Assembly: GCF_001278115.1 (NCBI RefSeq)
Contig: NZ_LIYD01000005.1
Coordinates: forward strand, 3,723,225-3,787,224
DNA from: Flavobacterium akiainvivens
GTDB lineage: Bacteria; Bacteroidota; Bacteroidia; Flavobacteriales; Flavobacteriaceae
DNA: 64,000 bases
Direction of reading: 5' to 3'
Position numbers and translations under genes: made by a program. The notes beneath the pieces were generated by a model that did not search any database, had not been told where the DNA came from, and saw nothing but the letters and a program-made list of their open reading frames with translations. Shown piece by piece: positions 34,289 to 44,032 of this stretch. Position 1 is the first letter of the stretch. Every line of letters starts with the position of its first letter.

Positions 34289-35962
34289 TTAGAAACCTTC
34301 TTTAACCTCAAACTGCATTAGCTGTTTTGTAATGGGGTGTACAAACTCCAGATAGGCAGCGTGCAGGTACAGCCTTTCGGCAGAAGTGCCATACAGGTCG
34401 TCTCCTACTATGGGGGCGTTTAACCCCATTTCGTGTGCAGCGTGCATACGCAATTGGTGTGTGCGCCCGGTAAGCGGCCAAAAGTGTATTTTGGTTGTGC
34501 CATTAATATGTTCAATGGCTTTCCATTTAGTAAGGGCTTTTTTGCCATATTCAAAGCATACTACCTGCCTGGGGCGGTCGTCAAGGTCAACGCGCAGGGG
34601 CAGGTTTATTTCGCCTTCTCCCTCAACAATTTTGCTTAATAGCGCCGTGTAGCGTTTGGTTACGGCGCGTTTCAAAAACTGGCGCTGTATGTCTTTGTGG
34701 GCTTCCTTGGTTTTAGCCACCACTAACAGCCCCGAAGTAGCCATGTCAAGCCGGTGAATGATAAGCGGTTCAATATCTTTAAACGCAAATTTAAGGCGTG
34801 TATAAACCGAGTCTGATATATTAATACCGGGTACCGATAGCAGGTCGTTTGGCTTGTTTACCACTACAAAGTAATCGTCTTCATAAATAATATCAAGCTC
34901 TTTGCCTTCGCCCGGGTTTATAAGTAGTGGGTCGTCATCAAGTGTAATACCTTGCAGCATGTGTGCCAGTATGGGCTTGCATTTTCCGGTACAGGCCGGG
35001 TAAAACTGCCCGTGCAGGCGAATTTCAGATTTTGGCGAGGCACCCCACCAAAACTCAGCCATAGCAAGGGGGATAAGGTTGTTCAGGAAAGCATACTGCA
35101 ACAGTTTGGGTGTAGCACATTCGCCGGCAGCAGAAGGCGGGCGGCCAAACACCGTTTCGCTAAAAATAGCGTGCAGGCTTTTGGTTTGCCCGGATTGGTT
35201 CAGGAACGAATACTGCTCAAACAACTGCTGCTGCAATGCGTTAGATTTTTCTTTGCGTTCCTGTTTTAGCTGCTCAACCCTATTATCAAAATGCGCCATA
35301 TTAGTATGCAGGGTGTTTAGTTTATCTTCCCAGTCTTTGTATAGTACGTTAAAGCGGTGTTTGTCGTGCAGGCTGTGCTTAATCATCAGGGCCTCAAAAG
35401 TGGCATAATCAGCTTCTGAGAGTATTTCTTTTTGTTCCTGGCGTTGTTTTTTACGGTCCTGCTTGTTGGTTTTCAGGTATTTCTTAAAGTCGTTTATCTC
35501 TTTTTCCGACTGTTTGGCTAACTGCTCATATTCTGCCTTTAAGGCGATGTATTTGTCGTCTGACTCTATATCCTTAACCTGTTGGTTAATGTCGTTAAGT
35601 ATGTACTGTTCCTTTAGGAAAAAGCTGTCTTCCACCAGCATATCAAACACCGGCGGCACAAACATAGGGTGATGGTTAGAATCGGCCAGCTTGCCCGAAA
35701 AGGCACACAGGTAGCCCGTTTTACCCTGGTTATCCTGTACTATTAATACACCAAACATCTTGCCTATGGCCAGTCCTTCGGCATCTTTATCAAGGCCAAA
35801 ATTATGGTCAAAGCCGGTTTGGGTTTCCAGGTAATGTTTCAGCTTACCGGCTGCAACAACGCTTAGCGGGTGCGGCTCGTAGTAAAACGGAAAGGTAAAC
35901 TTTTCCGGCAGGGCTATGCCTGTACGTTCATCATCGGTAAAATATATAACCCTGTCTGCCAT
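34289..35962 (-). CDS. RluA family pseudouridine synthase with long N-terminal region
   Basis: The enzyme isomerises a uridine in rRNA or tRNA. The catalytic domain is C-terminal (about residues 350-557): VNKPNDLLSVPG, then HRLDMATSGLLVVAK with catalytic Asp near residue 406, and LTGRTHQLRMHA. The preceding 340 residues are unusual in length for the family and include a long charged, probably coiled-coil stretch (about 125-250, rich in Lys/Glu/Gln), then FGRPPSAAGECATPKLL. Such long forms occur in Bacteroidetes. The RNA target is not deducible. Confidence 0.92.
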   Translation of the reverse strand: MADRVIYFTDDERTGIALPEKFTFPFYYEPHPLSVVAAGKLKHYLETQTGFDHNFGLDKDAEGLAIGKMFGVLIVQDNQGKTGYLCAFSGKLADSNHHPMFVPPVFDMLVEDSFFLKEQYILNDINQQVKDIESDDKYIALKAEYEQLAKQSEKEINDFKKYLKTNKQDRKKQRQEQKEILSEADYATFEALMIKHSLHDKHRFNVLYKDWEDKLNTLHTNMAHFDNRVEQLKQERKEKSNALQQQLFEQYSFLNQSGQTKSLHAIFSETVFGRPPSAAGECATPKLLQYAFLNNLIPLAMAEFWWGASPKSEIRLHGQFYPACTGKCKPILAHMLQGITLDDDPLLINPGEGKELDIIYEDDYFVVVNKPNDLLSVPGINISDSVYTRLKFAFKDIEPLIIHRLDMATSGLLVVAKTKEAHKDIQRQFLKRAVTKRYTALLSKIVEGEGEINLPLRVDLDDRPRQVVCFEYGKKALTKWKAIEHINGTTKIHFWPLTGRTHQLRMHAAHEMGLNAPIVGDDLYGTSAERLYLHAAYLEFVHPITKQLMQFEVKEGF

Positions 35963-36092
35963 TGTAATGTGCTCAAATTTTGTGCAAAAGTAAGCTAAAG
36001 GGTTTAAAGCGGGTTTTTCTGCGAAATAAAAATAACCGATACCCGTTAGCTAAAAAAGCGGCAATGCTTTATATTAGCCTAAAATAATACCT

Positions 36093-36524
36093 ATGAAAAA
36101 ATTACTACTGCCGATATGTATCATTTTTGCGGCATGCGGGTCAGACGAAACCTATACCACTATAAGCGAAAATGAGCAAAACCTGCGTGGCAAATGGCAG
36201 TTGCAAAGCATAATACGCAATGGTTCGCCTTACGGCCTCGGTCAGTGCGAAGGCCAGAATACAGTTGAGTTTAAAGAATCAGGGGCTTATGCACAGCTCA
36301 ATTATGGCAATGCAACCGGTTCATGCGCAATAGACTCAGTGGCAAACGGTAGCTACTTTTTTCAGAACGACAGTATTTTTGTAGATATCAATACCGATAC
36401 CATTCGCACTTCGGCCATTTTAGAAGTCAATGCGCAAACGTTAAGGCTTAACAGCCGTATGTACCTGCCGCAAGATGTAGATGGCAGCGATGAGGTTATA
36501 TTTACAAGGTTTAATCCGCAATAA
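36093..36524 (+). CDS. Small lipocalin-like lipoprotein
   Basis: This 143-residue protein has a lipoprotein signal ending in FAACG. The body starts with LRGKWQLQSIIRNG, followed by alternating short strands and VEFKESGAYAQLNY, a pattern seen in lipocalin-like/META-like lipoproteins of Bacteroidetes. No enzyme motif is seen. A promoter-like pair TTAG (36046) and TATATTAG (36070), spaced 20 nt, precedes it. Confidence 0.7.
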   Translation: MKKLLLPICIIFAACGSDETYTTISENEQNLRGKWQLQSIIRNGSPYGLGQCEGQNTVEFKESGAYAQLNYGNATGSCAIDSVANGSYFFQNDSIFVDINTDTIRTSAILEVNAQTLRLNSRMYLPQDVDGSDEVIFTRFNPQ

Positions 36525-36609
36525 TTTTCATTTAACAACTCCTGGCACAATATGTGCTTCTTTATCTGCGTTTTAGAAAACCCACTCAGGGAGAATGGAG
36601 ATAGACTGG

Positions 36610-37380
36610 ATGAAGAAAAAAATGTGTTTGTGGCTGTGCAGCCTTACTATTACAGCCGCTACTGCTCAGGAAAAAATTATTATTGCCGGCGATACCCTAA
36701 TCAACAACAGCCAGGCCACCCATAAAAATTCGGTTTACAGGCAGCTTATAGCCCCCACCATATTAATGGGCTTTGGTTCGCTGGCACTTACCAGCGATGG
36801 CATAAAGGGCTTTAACAGAAGCGTGCGCACGGTTATGAATGGCGATGAAGGCACTACAATTGATGACTATACACGCTATGCACCCGTGCTTTCGGTTTAT
36901 GCATTAAATCTTGCGGGTATAAAGGGTAAAAACAATTTCAGGGACAGGACGGTTATTATGCTTACGGCTAACCTTTTAGCTGTAGGCACCACTATGGCGC
37001 TAAAAAAAGCGTGTGCCATAGAACGCCCTGATGGCAGTACAAACAATTCTTTCCCCAGCGGGCATACATCTATAGCTTTTGCCGGAGCCGAGTTTTTATG
37101 GCAGGAATATAAAGATGTAAGCCCATGGTATGGTGTGGCAGGCTATGTGGTAGCTGCCGGAACCGGCCTGTGCCGCATTTATAACGACCGCCACTGGCTT
37201 ACCGATGTGGCTGCCGGGGCAGGTATAGGCATTTTAAGCACCAAGGTGGCCTACTGGATTTACCCCTGGATGCAACGCCAGCTTTTTGGAGAGAAAGAAT
37301 CTAAATCTACCACCAGTGTTATGGCACTGCCTTTTTACAATGGAGAGCAGGGTGGGCTTAGCCTTGCCATTCAATTCTGA
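36610..37380 (+). CDS. PAP2 family phosphatase
   Basis: This exported or membrane-associated acid phosphatase of the PAP2 superfamily probably acts on a phospholipid or undecaprenyl pyrophosphate. All three motif blocks are present: KKACAIERP (K-x6-RP), PSGHTS, and RIYNDRHWLTD (R-x5-H-x3-D). The ATG at 36610 is preferred because it begins the signal peptide MKKKMCLWLCSLTITAATAQ; the ATG at 36595 is also possible. After the signal there are few long hydrophobic segments, so a soluble periplasmic form is likely. Confidence 0.88.
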   Translation: MKKKMCLWLCSLTITAATAQEKIIIAGDTLINNSQATHKNSVYRQLIAPTILMGFGSLALTSDGIKGFNRSVRTVMNGDEGTTIDDYTRYAPVLSVYALNLAGIKGKNNFRDRTVIMLTANLLAVGTTMALKKACAIERPDGSTNNSFPSGHTSIAFAGAEFLWQEYKDVSPWYGVAGYVVAAGTGLCRIYNDRHWLTDVAAGAGIGILSTKVAYWIYPWMQRQLFGEKESKSTTSVMALPFYNGEQGGLSLAIQF

Positions 37381-37464
37381 CCTTTACAACAAAACATTTT
37401 TGAACCGTTAAACAAACCTGTTGTATTAAATAATTCCTGACATTTGCTGTAAAGCAAAATATAA

Positions 37465-38127
37465 ATGGGACTCAAAATAATACTTACCGGGGCAACAGGC
37501 TTTGTGGGCGAAGGCGTGCTGCTGGAATGCCTTAATAACAATAATGTAGATAAAATACTTGTTATAGGCCGCAAAGGCACCGGGCTAACCGATAGCAAAA
37601 TACAGGAGCTTGTTGTGCCCAACTTCTTTAGCCTGCATGGTTTTGAAGAACAGCTTAAGGGCTATGATGCCGTATTTTATTGCGCAGGAATAAGCTCGGT
37701 AGGGATGCAAGAGGCTGAATACACTAAAATTACTGTAGATACCCCACTTGCATTTGCGCACAAACTGCTTGAGGTTAACCCTGATATGGTGTTTTGCCAT
37801 GTTTCAGGCCTGGGTACAGATGCTTCTGAAAAAGGCAAGGTAATGTGGGCACGCGTAAAAGGCAGGGCAGAGAATGAGCTGGCTAAGTTGCCGTTTAAAA
37901 AGGTGTATAACTTCCGCCCCGGGTTTATGAAGCCTACCGCAGGACAGCAAAATGTAAAAACATTCTACAGGATAATGGGTGCCATGTCTGGACTGATGAA
38001 ACTGCTGTTCCCTAAAATATCGGGCACAGTGGCTCAGGTGGGGCAGGCCATGATAAACAGCGTTACAAAAGGCTATGATAAACAGGTGCTTGAAGTTGCC
38101 GACATAAAGAACCTTGCCGCCCAATAA
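37465..38127 (+). CDS. NAD(P)-binding epimerase-like protein
   Basis: The 220-residue Rossmann protein begins with ILTGATGFVGEGVLLECL, the dinucleotide motif of extended or atypical SDRs. VFYCAGISSVGM and FCHVSGLGTDASEKGK follow, then FRPGFMKP. The YxxxK pair is not evident, so it may be a NAD(P)H-binding protein of the NmrA or HTATIP2 kind. Substrate unknown. It stands alone between the PAP2 gene and the kinase block. Confidence 0.8.
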   Translation: MGLKIILTGATGFVGEGVLLECLNNNNVDKILVIGRKGTGLTDSKIQELVVPNFFSLHGFEEQLKGYDAVFYCAGISSVGMQEAEYTKITVDTPLAFAHKLLEVNPDMVFCHVSGLGTDASEKGKVMWARVKGRAENELAKLPFKKVYNFRPGFMKPTAGQQNVKTFYRIMGAMSGLMKLLFPKISGTVAQVGQAMINSVTKGYDKQVLEVADIKNLAAQ

Positions 38128-38208
38128 CCCGTAAACTTTTCGAAAATCTGTTAAAATACTTTTTATATATTTAACACATTGCAACAATAGTGTATATAAA
38201 AGGTAAAA

Positions 38209-40332
38209 ATGAAAAAACTTTTACTCATTTTGGCGCTGCTGGCCCTGTTGCCGGCTGTTGCACAAAAGCATTTTCCTGATACGTTTGAAATAAAATCTGA
38301 TACAGCCAGTTACATACCCCTGCCGGTAAGTAACTGGCAATATTTGCTTACTGATGAGGTTTTTACATATAAAGATGTAGCATTGGGTAAATATGATGCC
38401 GGGTTTAAACATGCACCACAAAAAGGGCTTGCCATGCCTGAAAAACAAAACCTGTGGCTGCGCTTTAAAATTAAAAACGGCCTTAGCAAGCCGCTTACCA
38501 TTACGTTTCAGGAATATAATTACCATTGCCATTTATACGTAGCCGATAGCCTGGGTAAGGTACAGCAGTTTGAAACCGGCTCCTTAGTACCCTACAGCAA
38601 GCGCGATGGCTACAAACGCCTGCTTGAAATTCCGTATACGCTGCCGGCAGGTGCTACCATAACCGTCTACGAACATTCTGAAGGATTGCAGGGTTTTATA
38701 GAGCAGGTAAGCATAGGCATTGAATATAATATATTGCGTGATTACGTTCAGGACGATTACTACCTCTTTCAGCTGGTTATGGGGTCGGTACTGTTTGGCA
38801 TTTTTATAATTGCCTTTTTATTCAACGCCTTCTTTTATTATGTGGTGCGCGAAAGGGTGTACCTAATGTATGGCATAACCCTGCTCCTGGCTGCCATAGC
38901 TTATTTCCATCTGCCGTTAAGGCTTTTAGTCTTAAAAGAAACCCCGGGATTGATAGAGTTTGTATGGTTTTTAAACGGGTCGTTCCTGTTGCAGATTTTT
39001 ATTTTCACGGTGCTGCGGTTCCTTCGCACGGCAAAATACCATCCGTTACTCAATAAAATAATGCTTGTGGTTAATACTGCTTATATAGCGCTAAGTATTT
39101 ACCGCTTTTACTTTGAAGGGCATACCAGTGAGGTACTGTTTATAATTTCGGTTACATTCAGGCTGATACTCTTGTTAGGGTTAATAGTTATACTGGTGTT
39201 AGACCTTATTAAAAAACGCACAATGGCCATGCTGTTCATGATAGCCATACTGCCTTTTTTGTGCATTTTTGTATACACCAGCACGAGTGAGCCCTGGGGC
39301 GTAATACCACAGGTTTGGGTTAATGCCATGGTAGTCTGGGCTGTAGTGGTAATGTCCTGGACGTTGTTTAACCGCTTTAAATACCTACAGCAGGAAAACG
39401 CGCGTGTAGCCCTTGAAAAAGAACGCCTTGCCCGTGAGAAGGAGGAGGAGCGCAATGAGCTTATTGCCCGCCAGAACGAAATGCTGGAGCAGCAGGTTGC
39501 CGCCCGTACTGCTGAGCTTGAACAATCATTGGCAGAGCTTAAACAAACCCAAAACCAGCTGATACAAAGTGAAAAAATGGCCAGCCTGGGCGAACTTACT
39601 GCCGGTATTGCCCATGAAATACAAAACCCGCTTAACTTTGTAAATAATTTTAGTGATGTAAGTGTAGAGCTGGTGCAGGAACTTAAAGAAGAACTTGAAA
39701 AAGGCGATATTGAAGAGGCTAACGCCATAGCCGACGACGTAGCCCAAAACCTTGAGAAAATAGCCCATCATGGCCGCCGTGCAGATGGTATTGTAAAAGG
39801 TATGCTGCAACACAGCCGCACATCATCAGGGCAAAAGGAGCCAACCGATATTAACATCCTTGCCGATGAATACCTGAGGCTCGCTTATCATGGGTTAAGG
39901 GCAAAAGATAAAAGCTTTAATGCCGAACTTATTACTAATTTTGCCGAAGGCATCCCTAAAATAAACGCCATGCCGCAGGATATTGGCCGTGTGCTGCTTA
40001 ACCTGTTTACCAATGCGTTTTATGCCACACAGGAGAAAAGCAAACAGTCTCAGTCTCAGTTTTCAGGCAGTTACAAGCCAACAGTTGAGGTAAGCACACA
40101 GCTTGTGGGTAACACCGCCCGGATTGTTGTAAAAGATAACGGCATTGGCATTCCTGATGCCATTAAAGATAAGATATTGCAACCATTCTTTACCACGAAA
40201 CCAACCGGCGAGGGTACCGGCCTGGGGCTAAGCCTTAGCTATGATATTGTAGTGAAAGCACATGGCGGAACCATTACTATTGTTAGCTCAGAGGGCCTGG
40301 GCGCCGAATTTATTATTACACTGCCCGTTTAA
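38209..40332 (+). CDS. 7TM-sensor (7TMR-DISM) histidine kinase, first paralogue
   Basis: The 707-residue kinase has a signal peptide, an extracytoplasmic beta-sandwich sensor (about residues 25-180), seven hydrophobic segments (about 185-395), a coiled coil rich in Glu/Arg (about 400-455) and a kinase core. The phospho-acceptor His lies in AGIAHEIQNPLNFVNNFSD. The ATPase shows RVLLNLFTNAFYAT, KDNGIGIP and EGTGLGLSLSYD. The sensor type usually binds carbohydrate-like or other soluble ligands. It carries no receiver; lone receivers follow downstream. The next gene is a close paralogue, 18 bp away. Confidence 0.93.
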   Translation: MKKLLLILALLALLPAVAQKHFPDTFEIKSDTASYIPLPVSNWQYLLTDEVFTYKDVALGKYDAGFKHAPQKGLAMPEKQNLWLRFKIKNGLSKPLTITFQEYNYHCHLYVADSLGKVQQFETGSLVPYSKRDGYKRLLEIPYTLPAGATITVYEHSEGLQGFIEQVSIGIEYNILRDYVQDDYYLFQLVMGSVLFGIFIIAFLFNAFFYYVVRERVYLMYGITLLLAAIAYFHLPLRLLVLKETPGLIEFVWFLNGSFLLQIFIFTVLRFLRTAKYHPLLNKIMLVVNTAYIALSIYRFYFEGHTSEVLFIISVTFRLILLLGLIVILVLDLIKKRTMAMLFMIAILPFLCIFVYTSTSEPWGVIPQVWVNAMVVWAVVVMSWTLFNRFKYLQQENARVALEKERLAREKEEERNELIARQNEMLEQQVAARTAELEQSLAELKQTQNQLIQSEKMASLGELTAGIAHEIQNPLNFVNNFSDVSVELVQELKEELEKGDIEEANAIADDVAQNLEKIAHHGRRADGIVKGMLQHSRTSSGQKEPTDINILADEYLRLAYHGLRAKDKSFNAELITNFAEGIPKINAMPQDIGRVLLNLFTNAFYATQEKSKQSQSQFSGSYKPTVEVSTQLVGNTARIVVKDNGIGIPDAIKDKILQPFFTTKPTGEGTGLGLSLSYDIVVKAHGGTITIVSSEGLGAEFIITLPV

Positions 40333-40350
40333 ACAGCATACATTCAACAC

Positions 40351-42477
40351 ATGAAAAGAATATTTACTATCATCCTGTTTTTCTTATTTCTTGGTAAAGC
40401 CTTTGCTGCCGATCCTCCGCTAAAACCCTATTTAGTAAGTAAAGATGAGGCTAAGTATCTTAGGCTGCCCGATAGCTGCTACCATTATCTTGAAATGGAC
40501 AGGCAACGGTTTACCCTTAAACAGGTAATTAAGAACGGTAATAAGGAAATCAGCCAACATGCCAGGCTGTTTGAAATGAACCTTACCAACAACCGTAACT
40601 ACTGGGTGTGGTACCGTTTAAAAAACGACTCAAAAAATGCTTACATCGCTGCATTGTGTTCAGATTCAGGCACAAGCGATATATATGTGCTTGATAATGG
40701 CAAGTGGCATAATTATAAAACAGGCGATAATATTCCGTGGAGCGAGAAAAGCGGCGATAAGAATAACAATTATATACCCTATACCATTGAGGCAGGGCAT
40801 GAAATCCTGGTATATATCAATGAACGCGGATACCTTTCTTCGCCAAAAATCGGCAACTTTGTTAAAATAGTGCAGGACACTTATATAAACAAGGTTATAT
40901 TTACCTCAGAGCACGTAGTGTCGTTTGGCCTTGCCGGTTTTATCTTGTTTGGTATGGTGTTTAATCTGTTATTTTACTATGTATCAAGGGAAAAGCTCTA
41001 CCTGGTTTACTCATTCCTGCTGTTTTTTGCAGCCCTTACCATTGCTGACAGTGCCATACAGGAACTCTATTTTAAAGAGCACACACAATGGTACGGCCCT
41101 TTTGAAGTGTTTGAAGGCCTGGGCTTTGTAATCATGTTTATTTACACGTTCAGGTACTTTTTTAACATGAAAGACTACTTCCCCAGGTTGGATAAGATAC
41201 TTACTTATTTTCCGCACTTTCTGTTTGGTTGCCTCCTGATAATGCTTGGGCTATACCTGTGTAATGATGTAGAAAACTTAAAAGTATTAACCGTTTCATT
41301 GCTTATATTGCTTGGATTTGCAGGCCTTAGTGCAGGTGTGCTTTTTATAGGGTTTTTAGTTATATTAGTCTGGGTATTAATAATATTCGCAAGGCGAAAA
41401 GACAAGGAAGCCCGCCTGTTTACCATAGCGGTAGTGCCATTTTTTGCAAGTTTTATAGTGTCAATATTTGTAGATTGGGAATGGACAACATCTGCCGCTA
41501 CAGTATGGGCTATCCTTATACTTTCATGGGGGTTATTTGCCCGCTATAAAGACCTGCAGATAGAAAACGCCCGTGTGGCGCTTGAAAAAGAAGAAGAGCG
41601 CAACCGCCTTATAGCCCAGCAAAACGAACTGCTTGAGCACCAGGTGGCTGAGCGTACTGCCGAACTCGAGCACTCGCTTGAGGAGCTTAAGCAAACCCAG
41701 AACCAGCTGATACAGAGCGAGAAAATGGCAAGCCTGGGTGAGCTCACCGCAGGGATTGCCCACGAAATTCAGAACCCGCTTAACTTTGTAAATAACTTTA
41801 GCGATGTAAGTATTGAACTGCTCGATGAAATGCAGGAAGAGCTTGATAACGGTGATACTGAAGAGGTTAAAGCCATTGCAGGAGATATAAAGCAAAACCT
41901 TGAAAAGATAGCCCACCATGGCCGCCGTGCCGATAGTATTGTTAAGGGTATGCTGCAACACAGCCGTGCTTCAAGCGGGCAAAAAGAGCCAACAGACATC
42001 AATGCCCTGGCAGATGAATACTTAAGGCTGGCCTACCACGGACTTCGTGCCAAAGATAAAAGCTTTAATGCCAGCCTGGTAACGCATTTTGCTGAAGATT
42101 TGCCAAAGATTAAGGTGCTTCCGCAAGATGTAGGCCGTGTGCTGCTTAACCTGTTTACCAATGCGTTTTATGCCACACAGCAAAAGGGCAGGCAGCTGGC
42201 TGATGAAACCTACAAGCCTACTGTTGAGGTAACTACCACGCTTAAAGATGATTCGGTTGAGATAATTGTGAAAGATAACGGTACCGGCATTCCTGATGCT
42301 ATTCAGGACAAGATATTACAGCCGTTCTTTACCACCAAGCCTACTGGCGAGGGCACCGGCCTGGGCCTTAGCCTGAGCTATGATATTGTAGTTAAGGCAC
42401 ATGGCGGTACAATTGATATTGAAAGTGCCGAAGGGCAGGGGGCAACCTTTATAATTAACCTGCCTTTAAACGGTTAA
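40351..42477 (+). CDS. 7TM-sensor (7TMR-DISM) histidine kinase, second paralogue
   Basis: The 708-residue kinase has the same plan as its neighbour: signal peptide, periplasmic sensor (about 25-175), seven hydrophobic segments, coiled coil and kinase core with AGIAHEIQNPLNFVNNFSD. The kinase halves are nearly the same, while the sensor domains differ clearly. This indicates duplication with sensor divergence, so the two probably feed different signals to the same partners. It is in one unit with the first kinase and is 55 bp from the receiver gene. Confidence 0.93.
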   Translation: MKRIFTIILFFLFLGKAFAADPPLKPYLVSKDEAKYLRLPDSCYHYLEMDRQRFTLKQVIKNGNKEISQHARLFEMNLTNNRNYWVWYRLKNDSKNAYIAALCSDSGTSDIYVLDNGKWHNYKTGDNIPWSEKSGDKNNNYIPYTIEAGHEILVYINERGYLSSPKIGNFVKIVQDTYINKVIFTSEHVVSFGLAGFILFGMVFNLLFYYVSREKLYLVYSFLLFFAALTIADSAIQELYFKEHTQWYGPFEVFEGLGFVIMFIYTFRYFFNMKDYFPRLDKILTYFPHFLFGCLLIMLGLYLCNDVENLKVLTVSLLILLGFAGLSAGVLFIGFLVILVWVLIIFARRKDKEARLFTIAVVPFFASFIVSIFVDWEWTTSAATVWAILILSWGLFARYKDLQIENARVALEKEEERNRLIAQQNELLEHQVAERTAELEHSLEELKQTQNQLIQSEKMASLGELTAGIAHEIQNPLNFVNNFSDVSIELLDEMQEELDNGDTEEVKAIAGDIKQNLEKIAHHGRRADSIVKGMLQHSRASSGQKEPTDINALADEYLRLAYHGLRAKDKSFNASLVTHFAEDLPKIKVLPQDVGRVLLNLFTNAFYATQQKGRQLADETYKPTVEVTTTLKDDSVEIIVKDNGTGIPDAIQDKILQPFFTTKPTGEGTGLGLSLSYDIVVKAHGGTIDIESAEGQGATFIINLPLNG

Positions 42478-42532
42478 CCCCGTTTTAATAAGCAGAAATT
42501 ACTATATTTAACAACTTTTAAGCCATATCCTC

Positions 42533-42910
42533 ATGAAAATACTGGTAGTAGATGATGAGGCTGATGTACAGCCGCTGTTCCTGCAACGCTTTCGTAAAGA
42601 GATTAAAAATCAGGAAGTTGACTTTAGTTTTGCCCTTTCGGGAGAAGAGGCGCTGGAGTACCTGTTTGGCCATCCCAGCGAAGTGGTGCTGATACTCAGT
42701 GATATAAATATGCCCGGCATGAGCGGGCTGGAACTGCTTACCAAAATCAGGAAGGAATATGATGTTCCACCGCCTGTAATTATGATGGTTACGGCATATG
42801 GCGATGAAGAAAACCACCGCCAGGCCATAGAGCGCGGAGCCGATGATTTTTTAACCAAACCACTTGATTTTAACGTGCTTAAAGACAAGCTAAAACATAT
42901 TACAGAATAA
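42533..42910 (+). CDS. Single-domain response regulator (receiver only)
   Basis: The 125-residue protein is a bare receiver: acidic pocket LVVDDEAD, phospho-Asp in LILSDINMPGMSG, conserved Thr in VTAYG and Lys in LTKPLD. There is no output domain, so it may relay phosphate or bind a partner. Its last base is also the first base of the next gene's ATG, so the two are translationally coupled. Confidence 0.93.
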   Translation: MKILVVDDEADVQPLFLQRFRKEIKNQEVDFSFALSGEEALEYLFGHPSEVVLILSDINMPGMSGLELLTKIRKEYDVPPPVIMMVTAYGDEENHRQAIERGADDFLTKPLDFNVLKDKLKHITE

Positions 42911-43953
42911 TGGCCAAGATACTTGTTGTAGACGATGAAGCTGATCTTGAGATACTTGTAAAGCAAAAGTTCCGTAAAAAGATACGGGAGAACATCTATG
43001 AGTTTGTGTTTGCCCAAAACGGCGAGGAGGCACTACAGCGTGTTAAAGAGCACCCGGACCTCGATATAGTGCTGAGTGACATCAACATGCCGGTTATGGA
43101 CGGCCTTACCCTGCTGGGGCACCTGCCCGAAGCCAACCCCACCCTCAAGGCGGTGGTGGTATCGGCATATGGTGATTTACAGAACATTAGGGCTGCCATG
43201 AACCGCGGTGCCTTTGATTTTGTGGTGAAACCCGTTGATTTTGACGACCTTGACCTTACCATGCAAAAAACCATAGACCATGTGCGCCAGTTGCAGGAAA
43301 CCATTAAGGCAATCAAGGAAAACAACATCCTCAAAATGTATGTAGATGAGAATGTTATCAACTTTATGGCGGGTAAGGAGCTGGAAAACAGCTTATTGAG
43401 AAATGAGCTGCTTGAGGCGTCAGTGCTCTTTGTTGACGTTTGCGGCTTTACTTCTATAACCGAACAGGCACCTGCTAATGAAGTGGTAAGCTTGCTTAAT
43501 ACGCTGTTTGACAGCATAGTAAAAGAAATTATAGCCCAGGGTGGGCACGTAGATAAGTTTATGGGCGATGCCGTAATGGCCGTATTTAGAGGCGATTACA
43601 ACCTTGACCGTGCCATAGATGCAGCCCTTGCGGTTAAGTCGCATATTGCTGGTGTTGAGTCTTTTAGCCTTGGTGGGTTAGACTACAAGCCCCAGGTGTC
43701 TATAGGTGTTAACTGTGGCGAGATGATTTCGGGCAATATAGGCTCGGTTTCGCTCAAAAGGCTTGATTATACGGTAATTGGCGATGCCGTAAACCTGGCG
43801 CAGCGCCTGCAAAGTGCCGCAAAGCCGGGGCAAATACTTATACCGGAGGCTGTTTACGAAAAAGCCAGGGAATCATTTCAATGCATTCCGGCAGGAGAAT
43901 TCAACCTCAAAAACAAGTCAAAACCGGTAGTTGCCTACGAAGTTGTTGGATAA
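42910..43953 (+). CDS. Response regulator fused to a class III nucleotidyl cyclase
   Basis: The 347-residue protein has a receiver (residues 1-125; Asp57 in LSDINMPVMDG, Lys107), a helical linker, and a class III cyclase domain (about 165-347). Metal-binding Asp176 (FVDVCGFT) and Asp220 (KFMGDAVMAVF) are present, as are the transition-state residues Asn295 and Arg299 (VIGDAVNLAQRL). The base-selecting positions are Lys216 and Thr288, the pair seen in many bacterial adenylyl cyclases of class IIIb. It should therefore make cAMP when the receiver is phosphorylated, but the product is a prediction. No cAMP-binding regulator gene is near. Confidence 0.92.
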   Translation: MAKILVVDDEADLEILVKQKFRKKIRENIYEFVFAQNGEEALQRVKEHPDLDIVLSDINMPVMDGLTLLGHLPEANPTLKAVVVSAYGDLQNIRAAMNRGAFDFVVKPVDFDDLDLTMQKTIDHVRQLQETIKAIKENNILKMYVDENVINFMAGKELENSLLRNELLEASVLFVDVCGFTSITEQAPANEVVSLLNTLFDSIVKEIIAQGGHVDKFMGDAVMAVFRGDYNLDRAIDAALAVKSHIAGVESFSLGGLDYKPQVSIGVNCGEMISGNIGSVSLKRLDYTVIGDAVNLAQRLQSAAKPGQILIPEAVYEKARESFQCIPAGEFNLKNKSKPVVAYEVVG

Positions 43954-44032
43954 AGTAAATTCTTGCAATTTAAGATAATTTTAACGCTAATTCTTCACTT
44001 TTGGAGTTCAATATTGGCTAAAGCCGTTTCAT

